From Reyranella humidisoli (GTDB lineage Bacteria > Pseudomonadota > Alphaproteobacteria > Reyranellales > Reyranellaceae), in contig NZ_JAHOPB010000001.1 of assembly GCF_019039055.1 (NCBI RefSeq), positions 2,046,001-2,110,000 of the forward strand: a DNA stretch of 64,000 bases. The letters are read 5' to 3'. Shown here one piece after another: positions 9,351 to 15,881 of the stretch; position 1 is the first letter of the stretch; the number at the start of each line of letters is the position of its first letter. The position numbers and the translations under genes are program-made. The notes under the pieces were generated by a model. The model worked only from the letters and a program-made list of their open reading frames with translations. It made no database searches and was not told the origin of the DNA.

Positions 9351-9363
9351 GTTGTGCGCAGGC

Positions 9364-9594
9364 TCAGGAAGCGCACTCGCGGGACAGCCCGTTCACGCCG
9401 CCGCGGCCCGTATACCGGTTAATGCGGCCATCGCGATTGCCCCGGGCAAAGGAGATTGTCTCAGTGACTTCGTGCAGTGCGCCCAGCTTGGTGAAGACGG
9501 GCGGATCATAGGGCTTCTTGGCCGAGCCCGGCGCAGGCTCCACGCCCTCGTCACCGCTTTGCATCGATTTGTCGATCATGGACTGGCCTTTCAT
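9364..9594 (-). CDS. Lasso-type RiPP precursor peptide 2
   Basis: This 76-residue paralogue of the peptide at 8980-9210 has the same leader motif (Y29, P32, F34, G38, T44). Differences fall at residues 4, 17, 41, 42, 45, 48, 50, 51 and 58, so change is concentrated around the predicted cleavage site and ring, while residues 59-76 including the terminal Cys-Ala-Ser are identical. The ATG overlaps the stop of the intact B1 gene (ATGA at 9591-9594), which is probably the ancestral arrangement. The core is proposed to begin at Thr46 (leader rule) or Ser48 (would put Asp55 at ring position 8). Confidence 0.87.
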   Translation of the reverse strand: MKGQSMIDKSMQSGDEGVEPAPGSAKKPYDPPVFTKLGALHEVTETISFARGNRDGRINRYTGRGGVNGLSRECAS

Positions 9595-9887
9595 CCCCGC
9601 GGGTCTTGTTGGAGGGTCGCTTCGACAAGGCCTTCTGCCTCGAGGCTCCCAAGAACCTTCAAGATATCCGCCCTACAGACCGCTTCCGAAACATCGAATT
9701 CAGCCATCACTGAACTGCACAGATCGGCAACCGACCGGGGCTGCTCCAGCGCATCCCAGATATGGACGCCCACGCCCTGCAAGCCAAAGTAAATCGCCCG
9801 ATCAAGATCCAGAATCGCGACCTCGTCGTTGATCCTGCAGGATACCTGACGTGCCGTTTTCTTGTAGATGACGGGTGACCCGTTCAT
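9591..9887 (-). CDS. Lasso B1 protein, PqqD-like RiPP recognition element
   Basis: This 98-residue protein shows the PqqD/RRE fold: a beta segment (VSCRINDEVAILDLDRAIYFGLQ) and a helical part ending GSLEAEGLVEA. In lasso systems B1 binds the leader peptide and presents it to the B2 protease. No PQQ genes are nearby and the next genes are lasso B2 and C, so this is B1 rather than PqqD. The frame opens at a TTG at 9950, but the ATG at 9887 is preferred since the RRE domain starts just after it. Its stop overlaps the start of precursor 2. Confidence 0.87.
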   Translation of the reverse strand: MNGSPVIYKKTARQVSCRINDEVAILDLDRAIYFGLQGVGVHIWDALEQPRSVADLCSSVMAEFDVSEAVCRADILKVLGSLEAEGLVEATLQQDPRG

Positions 9888-9971
9888 GCCTTCGACCCAA
9901 GGACTGCCAACGTCCAACCTACCAACAGTTTCCTTGCCGGGCAAATGCAATAAGTCTTTGATTTTGCCCCA

Positions 9972-11717
9972 TCATTGGCGTTTTTGGGCCAGCCATCCAT
10001 CGAGGGCGTGTACCCCCAGCGAGAGGGCGAGGTCGGGGTCCGGTGCGGCGAGATCCGGCAGCAAGGCGGGATCGACGAAGCGGCCGACCCGATGGCTCTG
10101 CGGCAGCGACGGCAACCCGGCGGTGCGCATCGTGGCGATTTCGGGATAGCAGTCGAGCGGCGTCTTCTCGCGGGCCAGCACCGCCCGCGGGAGACGGCCC
10201 CGCATCGACGCGCGGATCAGACGCTTCTTCCAGCCCCACGGTACGGGTGGGACCGCCAGCATGAACTCCAGGACGCGCAGGTCGAGAAAGGGGTAGCGCC
10301 ACTCGAAGCCGGCCAGCGATTCCTCGAAGGCATGATCCTCGAAATAACTCTGCCAGGCCGGGCTGGTGAAGGAGTCGTAGGCCAGCGTGTGCCAGGGATG
10401 GGACGAGTCGCCCCCGAGGCCGAGCGCTTGCTGGCGTTCCGCGAGATTCAGTTTCTTTGCGAAATCCTCCCGCAGCCATGGGGGCAGGACATCGAACGGA
10501 TCCAGTTCGGGGACGTGTCTCAGCCCGCTCCGACGCGCCAGCGTCTGGCTCCAGCCGGAGAAACCCTTCGCCGAGGTGTACTGAAGGAGCGCCTGCGACA
10601 GCCTTACCCACGAACGTCGGCGCCGCAGCCAGCCGAGATAGGCATTCCGCTCGAGGGTGAGGGCGTTGTCGGGCCCCTCGCCGTCCAGCCAGACCGGGGA
10701 GATGGCGGCCATTTCGCGTCCGATCCGCTGGATGTTGTGCGCGTTGAGCATCCCCAGTCCCGGCTCGGCCGGTCGCAGGCCGCGCGAGCGCCAGTGCGGA
10801 TCGTGGGCAATGTCATCGGCCGGCCGGATGCGCAGCTCGATGCCGAGATGCCGGGCGGCGAGCGAGGCGTAGTGGTCCTCGCGGATGTGCATCAGTCTTT
10901 CGTAGTGCTCGCACTCGGCCACGATGCGCGAGGGATCGCCCGTCACTTCCACGGCCGTCGCCGCCAGCGTCGTCGAATCGAGGCCGCCGCTCATGGCGAT
11001 GCCGACCCTGCCGGGCGGCAGGCGATCGGCCACGGCGCGCGACAGCAATTCGCGGAAGCGCTCGTGGTAGGCCTCGGCTTTGCGAAGATACAGCGGTTCC
11101 GCGAGTTCGAGCCGCCAGTAGCGGCGAAGCGACAGGCCGCCCTCGCCGAGCGTCAGCAGGTGCGCCGGGGCAACCCGCTTTATGTCGCGATAGACCGTGC
11201 GCTCGAATTCCCGCGACATGCCGAGGGCCAGAAAGTCGGCGATCCAGTAGTCGTCGAGCGCGGGTGGAGTGGCGCTTCGTGCGGCGAGCCAGTCGAGCGA
11301 ATCGCCGATCAGCCAGGCATCGGCGGTCCGGGTGTGGAACAGTCCGCGCACGCCCAGCCGGTCGCGTACCGCGAGCAGGCACTGGCGTTGGTCGTCCCAC
11401 AGCGCGAAGGCGAAGTCGCCGGCCAGGTGATCGGTGAAGGCCTCGCCCCACCGCGCATAGGCCAGAAGGCACAGCCTCGCATCAGAGGCGGTCGCGGCGG
11501 CACCCAGTCGCGCGCGGAGCTCGTCGCGCGCGTCGAGCCGGACGCGTCCGACGAGCCAGTGGCGACCGTCCAGCGAGTCGCGCATGCTGCCCGCCCCGGC
11601 GCATAGAGCCGCCCGCCGCGCCCGGCCAACGATCTCGAAGCCGTCCGGTTCGCGGCCGTCCGTGAACGGCCGCAGGTCGATCGGCGCGGGGCCGGAGCTG
11701 AGCAGGGCGGCGAACAA
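9972..11717 (-). CDS. Lasso cyclase (asparagine-synthetase-like, C protein)
   Basis: The enzyme activates a side-chain carboxylate with ATP and closes the macrolactam ring of a lasso peptide. An N-terminal glutamine-amidotransferase-like domain (about 1-170, with DHLAGDFAFALWD) lacks the catalytic Cys that starts true AsnB, as usual for lasso C proteins. The synthetase domain has the PP-loop SGGLDST at 243-249. The frame is open to 11792, but that would overlap the B2 gene by 74 bases. A TTG at 11717, one base after the B2 stop and preceded by GGCGAG, gives a 581-residue protein of normal size and is preferred. The gap to B1 is about 85 bases. Confidence 0.87.
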   Translation of the reverse strand: MFAALLSSGPAPIDLRPFTDGREPDGFEIVGRARRAALCAGAGSMRDSLDGRHWLVGRVRLDARDELRARLGAAATASDARLCLLAYARWGEAFTDHLAGDFAFALWDDQRQCLLAVRDRLGVRGLFHTRTADAWLIGDSLDWLAARSATPPALDDYWIADFLALGMSREFERTVYRDIKRVAPAHLLTLGEGGLSLRRYWRLELAEPLYLRKAEAYHERFRELLSRAVADRLPPGRVGIAMSGGLDSTTLAATAVEVTGDPSRIVAECEHYERLMHIREDHYASLAARHLGIELRIRPADDIAHDPHWRSRGLRPAEPGLGMLNAHNIQRIGREMAAISPVWLDGEGPDNALTLERNAYLGWLRRRRSWVRLSQALLQYTSAKGFSGWSQTLARRSGLRHVPELDPFDVLPPWLREDFAKKLNLAERQQALGLGGDSSHPWHTLAYDSFTSPAWQSYFEDHAFEESLAGFEWRYPFLDLRVLEFMLAVPPVPWGWKKRLIRASMRGRLPRAVLAREKTPLDCYPEIATMRTAGLPSLPQSHRVGRFVDPALLPDLAAPDPDLALSLGVHALDGWLAQKRQ

Positions 11718-11718
11718 G

Positions 11719-12147
11719 TCAGCTCGCCGAGCCGAAGTGCTGGCCCGCGTCCCACGCGGTGAGCCGCGTGTAGCTCTCGTGCTCCTCTTCACCGATCACG
11801 ACGGCGCCGTCGTAGACGAGCCACGCATGGGCCACAAAGGCCGAAGAAACGCGGGCGACGCCGATATGAACCTGCGACCGATGTCCGTTGGAGGACAGCA
11901 TACGCTGCAGGGCAAGCGCCGAGGAAAGGCAGGTGGCGCCCGGCACGCGCCGGGTAGCCGCGCGCACCGCCCAGATGATGCGGCCGGCGGGCCGGTTGCC
12001 GGCCCGCATCCGGCCAGTCCAGTCGCGCAGCCGCGCTATCGGCGCGACATGAAGCGCGCCGCGCACCAGCATCAGCATGAGGACCGCCTGCATCAGCAGC
12101 CGGCGATCGCTGCCTGACAGGGCGAGGAAGGAGGCCAGCGACTTCAC
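11719..12147 (-). CDS. Lasso leader peptidase B2 (transglutaminase-like)
   Basis: This 142-residue protein removes the leader peptide together with B1. It shows the cysteine-protease elements of the family: Cys73 in GATCLSSALAL, His107 in VAHAWLVYDG and Asp113 as likely third residue. The N-terminal helix region rich in Leu/Met is also typical. It starts with a GTG that overlaps the stop of the kinase gene (GTGA at 12144-12147) and ends one base before the proposed TTG of the cyclase, so kinase, B2 and C are tightly coupled. Confidence 0.9.
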   Translation of the reverse strand: MKSLASFLALSGSDRRLLMQAVLMLMLVRGALHVAPIARLRDWTGRMRAGNRPAGRIIWAVRAATRRVPGATCLSSALALQRMLSSNGHRSQVHIGVARVSSAFVAHAWLVYDGAVVIGEEEHESYTRLTAWDAGQHFGSAS

Positions 12148-13130
12148 GAGTCGACGACCCGGCGAATCTCGCGGGCGACGCCGTCCAGCGCCTCGACGGT
12201 CCTCGGATAGCGCAGCGCATGGACGGGCAGCAGATCGGCCACGCGCGCGGCGAAGCGGATCTGTCGTTCCATGCGACTGGTTTTCCCGTAGCGTGCATCC
12301 ATCGCTGAAGACAGGAGCGTCCGGGCCAGTTCGAGTCCGTTCAGCCGCCGGCTCGATATCGCCGCGACCGTGTCGTCCGGCGAGCCGATATGGAACAGCG
12401 CGGCGAGCGGTACGGGCGAGCGATGGCGTCGCCCCTCGCGGCGCGGCCGCACCATGATCTTGCCGCTCAGAGCGTTGAAATGCCCGTCGGTGACGGCATC
12501 GGGCAGGAAATGCGTGCCCGGACCGTCGAGGAGCTTCAGACGATAGGGGCCGGGATAGGCGAGCACGACATCTTCGACGAAAGCCAGGCGCAGCATGTCG
12601 TCGGTGACCAGGTCGGCGCCGCGGCTGATCAGATAGGCGGCGAGGGTGGATTTGCCGGCGCCGCTCTCGCCGAGCAGGCCGATGGCGCGACCGTCGGTCT
12701 CCAGCACGGTCGCGTGCAGCGTTTCCTCGCCCTGCAGGGTGAGCGAGGCGCTGACGATGAAGTTCAGGAGATTGGCCTCGAAGGCCCGTTGTTCGACGTC
12801 GGCCAGCTTGCGGCAGGTTGCCGTCCGGCCGTCGGCGGAAATCACCGCCTCGAACACCTCGCTGGATTTCATGTAGACGCTGCCGTCGTCCAGCACCACA
12901 TGCTCGATCCAGTCTTCCGGATCGCGAGCCTCGCCGGGGGCGATCGCTTCGAACTGGTCCGGCGAGCCCGCGAGGATCGTAAAGTCGGCGCGGTCTCCGC
13001 CGCCGGCGGCTTCATGCACCGACGTCAGCGGCAGCTCGCTCTCGATCAAGAGGCCATAGACGCGATAGCGATGACGGGCGTTCAAACGCACTCCTGCCGA
13101 CAGTCCGGCGCGGACATTTTGCATTCTCAT
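12144..13130 (-). CDS. HPr-kinase-like protein of the lasso cluster (candidate precursor serine kinase)
   Basis: The 328-residue protein has an N-terminal domain without a clear match and a C-terminal HPr kinase/phosphorylase-like domain: Walker A GESGAGKST at 154-162, followed by LVTDD (174-178), the metal-binding acidic pair. No HPr or PTS gene is nearby. Homologues inside lasso clusters (PadeK of paeninodin, ThcoK) phosphorylate the terminal serine of the precursor, and both precursors here end in Ser. The kinase role is an inference from this context. It is the first gene of the minus-strand operon, with an 89-bp gap to the divergent PhyH gene. Confidence 0.83.
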   Translation of the reverse strand: MRMQNVRAGLSAGVRLNARHRYRVYGLLIESELPLTSVHEAAGGGDRADFTILAGSPDQFEAIAPGEARDPEDWIEHVVLDDGSVYMKSSEVFEAVISADGRTATCRKLADVEQRAFEANLLNFIVSASLTLQGEETLHATVLETDGRAIGLLGESGAGKSTLAAYLISRGADLVTDDMLRLAFVEDVVLAYPGPYRLKLLDGPGTHFLPDAVTDGHFNALSGKIMVRPRREGRRHRSPVPLAALFHIGSPDDTVAAISSRRLNGLELARTLLSSAMDARYGKTSRMERQIRFAARVADLLPVHALRYPRTVEALDGVAREIRRVVDS

Positions 13131-13139
13131 AGCAGAATG
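13122..13139. promoter_or_regulatory. Inverted repeat over the kinase start (possible operator)
   Basis: CATTCT-N6-AGAATG forms a perfect 6+6 repeat that covers the start codon of the HPr-kinase-like gene, in the control region between the two divergent halves of the lasso cluster. No clear -35/-10 pair could be assigned nearby and no regulator gene is adjacent, so an operator function is only possible. Confidence 0.25.
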
Positions 13140-13219
13140 TCTTGACTTCCTCGATTGATGGGACAGTTTGACGGGGGGATTGTACCCTACTCGGCAGTCC
13201 GGGGTTACAGGCCGCGCAC

Positions 13220-14008
13220 ATGAACCGTTTCGATTTTTCAGGCGTCCCGATCGAGGGGCTCGCCACTTCGCCGCAGATACAGGCGGCCAGCGACTGGTTC
13301 ACGCGCTACGGCTACGTCATTCTCGACAATGTCGAGTCGCCGGAGAAAATCCGGTCCCTGCGTGCGGAGTTCTTCGAGAACTACAAGGACCAGATCCGGG
13401 ACCACGAGGCGGCCGATTCCCTCGAAGTCGGCGCCCGGCGCTTCATGATCCCGCTGCGTTTTTCCGGCGGCCTCGGCGCGCCGACCGTATTCGCCAATCC
13501 CTACGCGCTGGCGCTGGTGCGCTCGGTCCTCGACGAGGCGGCGATCGTCGATGCGTTCGGCGCGATCCTGTCGCTGAACGGCGCCGAGGATCAGCACATC
13601 CATCACGACGGGCCGATCCTGTTCAATTCCGAGATATCGCGCCTGCTGCCGGCCTATGCCCTGACCTTCGCTCTGCCTCTCGTCGACATGAACGATCTGT
13701 CAGGAACCACCGCGATCTGGCCGGGCAGCCATCGGCGCGGCAATTACGAAGGTCAGGAGCCGTTGCATCCCGAAGTTCCCGTGGGCTCGTGCATGTTGTG
13801 GGACTATCGCACCTACCATAGCGGCACGGCGAACCGGTCGGATCATGTGCGGCCCATGGTCTATGCCACCTACGCGCGGCGCTGGTATCAGGACCCGGTC
13901 AACTTCCGGAAGGAAACGCTGCCGCGGCTGGTCTTCGAGCCGGGCTTCATCCGTGGCCTGCCCGACGATCTCCGTCCTCTCTTCGCGCATGTGCGGTCGA
14001 CCGGCTGA
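13220..14008 (+). CDS. PhyH-family Fe(II)/2-oxoglutarate oxygenase (1)
   Basis: This 262-residue protein has the non-haem iron triad His128-x-Asp130 (HIHHDGP) and His200 (YHSG), plus an Arg (RPMVY) for 2-oxoglutarate, as in phytanoyl-CoA hydroxylase-like enzymes. It lies divergent to the lasso kinase gene and is coupled to a second PhyH gene by a TGATG overlap. A role in hydroxylating the RiPP is an inference from position. The alternative, a small-molecule oxygenase unrelated to the peptide, remains open. No clear ribosome site precedes the ATG. Confidence 0.85.
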   Translation: MNRFDFSGVPIEGLATSPQIQAASDWFTRYGYVILDNVESPEKIRSLRAEFFENYKDQIRDHEAADSLEVGARRFMIPLRFSGGLGAPTVFANPYALALVRSVLDEAAIVDAFGAILSLNGAEDQHIHHDGPILFNSEISRLLPAYALTFALPLVDMNDLSGTTAIWPGSHRRGNYEGQEPLHPEVPVGSCMLWDYRTYHSGTANRSDHVRPMVYATYARRWYQDPVNFRKETLPRLVFEPGFIRGLPDDLRPLFAHVRSTG

Positions 14009-15003
14009 TGCGCGCATCGCCGGAGCATCTGGCGTCTGCCGTCGATGCGCTTCTGAAGCAGTCCGAATTGTCGCGCGAGGAAACGCAGCGGCGCTTCGAG
14101 CAAGCTTTCGATGTCGACCGGTGGCGCCGGCTCGCGCCCTTCGCATCGATCGGATCGGGGCGTTGGGACGACGGCGAGGCCTCTTCGATTTCCGACAGCG
14201 CGGCTGACCGGGAGAAACGCCGCCTCGACGAGGATGGCTATTTCAGACTGCCACAGGTATTCGATTCCGCCCGGATTGCGCGCATGCGGCGCATCGTCGA
14301 GGCCGTCCGCGCCGACGGCTGGCCCGTGGCTTTCGCCTTCGTCTTCGACGATTTCTGGACCATTGCCCGTTCGCCCCGGATTGCCTCTTTCCTCGGCAAG
14401 GCGCTGGGCGAAGCCTATCTTCAGAACACCGTCGTCTGGGCGCATTGGGTGCCCGGCGAACGGGGCGTCGCCGGCTGGAGCCCGCACGAGGATTACCGGG
14501 ATGTCGGCGACACGTTCCTCTCCGTGTGGATCCCGCTGTCGGATGCCACCGTCGAGAACGGCTGCATGTTCCTGCTGCCTGGCGCATCGTCGCGCGAGAT
14601 TTCGATGGCCACGGAGGAACGCCGCGACCTGCCGCCGACGGTTTTTCGGCGCGCGTTGCAGGACGTGATCGCCCTGCCGGCTTCTGCGGGTTCGATGATC
14701 GGCTGGCGCGGCGACGTTCTCCACTGGGGCGGCGCCAATACCGGCGGTTCCGAACCGCGCCTCAGCCTCGCCCTGGAGTTCCGTGCGCGGGGTGCGAAAG
14801 CGTCGCGCTTCGAAAGCCCGCTGATCGATCCGCGTGCGCCTCTGCCGCCCTTCCGGTTGCGCCTTTTCGCGATCGTGAAGGCGCTGCGCGAGTACACCAA
14901 GTTCGAGCCGATGCTGACCCGCTATCTGCCGCTGGCAGAGCGCATCTTCGCCGAGACAGCAGAGGCGAGCCTCTCTTCCTCGAACGCGCCGAGGGCATCG
15001 TAG
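14008..15003 (+). CDS. PhyH-family Fe(II)/2-oxoglutarate oxygenase (2)
   Basis: This 331-residue protein also shows the oxygenase core: His160-x-Asp162 in SPHEDYRD, His239 in VLHWGG and Arg251 (EPRLSLALEF). It is only distantly similar to the preceding enzyme, so it is not a recent duplicate, and it has about 70 extra N-terminal residues. The ATG shares its A with the upstream stop. The last 82 bases overlap, tail to tail, with the fucosyltransferase-like gene on the other strand. Two consecutive oxygenases suggest two hydroxylation steps or two substrates in this cluster (inference). Confidence 0.83.
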   Translation: MRASPEHLASAVDALLKQSELSREETQRRFEQAFDVDRWRRLAPFASIGSGRWDDGEASSISDSAADREKRRLDEDGYFRLPQVFDSARIARMRRIVEAVRADGWPVAFAFVFDDFWTIARSPRIASFLGKALGEAYLQNTVVWAHWVPGERGVAGWSPHEDYRDVGDTFLSVWIPLSDATVENGCMFLLPGASSREISMATEERRDLPPTVFRRALQDVIALPASAGSMIGWRGDVLHWGGANTGGSEPRLSLALEFRARGAKASRFESPLIDPRAPLPPFRLRLFAIVKALREYTKFEPMLTRYLPLAERIFAETAEASLSSSNAPRAS

Positions 15004-15881
15004 GTCAGCCAGCCCGGTTGAAGCGGGAACGATCCGTCCGCCAGCACGACGCCCTCGCAGAGCAGCCCGGTCACGTGGCCGAAGGTGCCGCGCGTTGTAA
15101 CCAGCAGATCGGCGTCGATCATCTCGCGCATGCTCCAGAGTGGATCGGCATCGAGGAACAGGCCGTCGTGCGGCAGGTCGAGCGCGCGGAACTCGGCCGG
15201 GTCGCCTTGCGAGAAGACCCGCAGCACATGCGGCAGCCGCTGCTCCTCCAGCATCCGGCGAACGCGTCCGACGACCGCGGCCAGGCACGCCATGTCGGTC
15301 GAGTCCTCGGAATGGAAGTCGTGGCGGTTGCGCCGGCGGACATGCACGCAGACGCTGGGAAGCGCCCTCGCGGCGCGCGGCTTTCCCAGCCGGTACTTGC
15401 GGCGGAAGTCCCCGATCAGCGTATCGTCGAACGGCGCCTCGTCGTCGGCGACGCCGTACAGGGCGCACAGCGTCGGGAAGGTGAAGGCGAAGTTGATGGC
15501 ATCGCGCGTGTCGGTCGCCTCGCCGGTGCCGAGGTTGAACTGCGCTTCCCAGGCGGCGGCCCACTCCGGCATCGGCCGTTCGGCATGGTGGATCTCCCCG
15601 AAGGGCGTGTGAGCGTAGGTGAGGCCGTGGGCGCGGGCGAACTGGATCGCCCGCATGGTCATCAGCGCCTGCGAGCCCGCGCCCTCGAGCGTCGAGCAGA
15701 TGCAGGTGATCTTCGAGAGCCTGCGGCCGCCGAGAAGCTGGCGCACATACTGCCGATAGAGGACGTCGCCGTCCGAATAGCGGTGAGGACGGCCGAGCGC
15801 GGTCTTCACGACGTTCTTGGCGACGCTCCGCAGGTAGCGGAACGAACCGCTGGCCAGAAACGCGAAGGCTGCCTTGTTCAC
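14922..15881 (-). CDS. Fucosyltransferase-like glycosyltransferase (putative)
   Basis: This 319-residue protein contains VCVHVRRRNRHDF, which resembles the nucleotide-sugar-binding HxRR(N/G)D motif of GT11/GT23/peptide-O-fucosyltransferase-like enzymes. A second block follows near the C-terminus (RVFSQGD, MIDADLLVTTRGTFGHV) in the place where these enzymes have an FSD..AD..v...S.F element. The start is a GTG at 15881 overlapping the ABC exporter stop as GTGA; the longer open frame upstream is antisense-like within the exporter. Its coupling to the exporter suggests it modifies the exported peptide or a surface sugar. The family assignment is by motif only. Confidence 0.6.
   Translation of the reverse strand: MNKAAFAFLASGSFRYLRSVAKNVVKTALGRPHRYSDGDVLYRQYVRQLLGGRRLSKITCICSTLEGAGSQALMTMRAIQFARAHGLTYAHTPFGEIHHAERPMPEWAAAWEAQFNLGTGEATDTRDAINFAFTFPTLCALYGVADDEAPFDDTLIGDFRRKYRLGKPRAARALPSVCVHVRRRNRHDFHSEDSTDMACLAAVVGRVRRMLEEQRLPHVLRVFSQGDPAEFRALDLPHDGLFLDADPLWSMREMIDADLLVTTRGTFGHVTGLLCEGVVLADGSFPLQPGWLTYDALGAFEEERLASAVSAKMRSASGR

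Larger units (their letters stand above)
8928..9695. repeat. 384-bp tandem duplication (two copies)
   Basis: Copies at about 8928-9311 and 9312-9695 keep a constant offset of 384 bp. GAATTC starts at 8928, 9312 and 9696, and the precursor stops and starts are also exactly 384 apart. Each copy holds one precursor gene plus the end of the B1 gene. The right boundary lies inside the intact B1 gene; the left boundary is fused to the start of the nucleotidyltransferase gene. Confidence 0.9.

Noticed and set aside
8928..9695. CRISPR or satellite array
   Set aside because: There are only two 384-bp coding units with point differences; no short direct repeats with unique spacers are present.
9175..9832. 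Plus-strand open frames across the precursor duplication
   Set aside because: They are antisense to the precursor genes, which have the leader motif, ATGA coupling and paralogue conservation in the minus-strand frame.
9591..9887. PqqD as part of PQQ cofactor synthesis
   Set aside because: No pqqA, B, C or E genes are nearby; the neighbours are lasso B2, C and precursors, so this is a B1-type RRE protein.
9972..11717. Housekeeping asparagine synthetase
   Set aside because: It lacks the N-terminal catalytic Cys and lies between the B2 and B1 genes of a RiPP cluster.
12144..13130. HPr kinase of the PTS nitrogen or carbon control system
   Set aside because: No ptsH, EIIA or rpoN genes are next to it and the gene is coupled to lasso B2 by a GTGA overlap.
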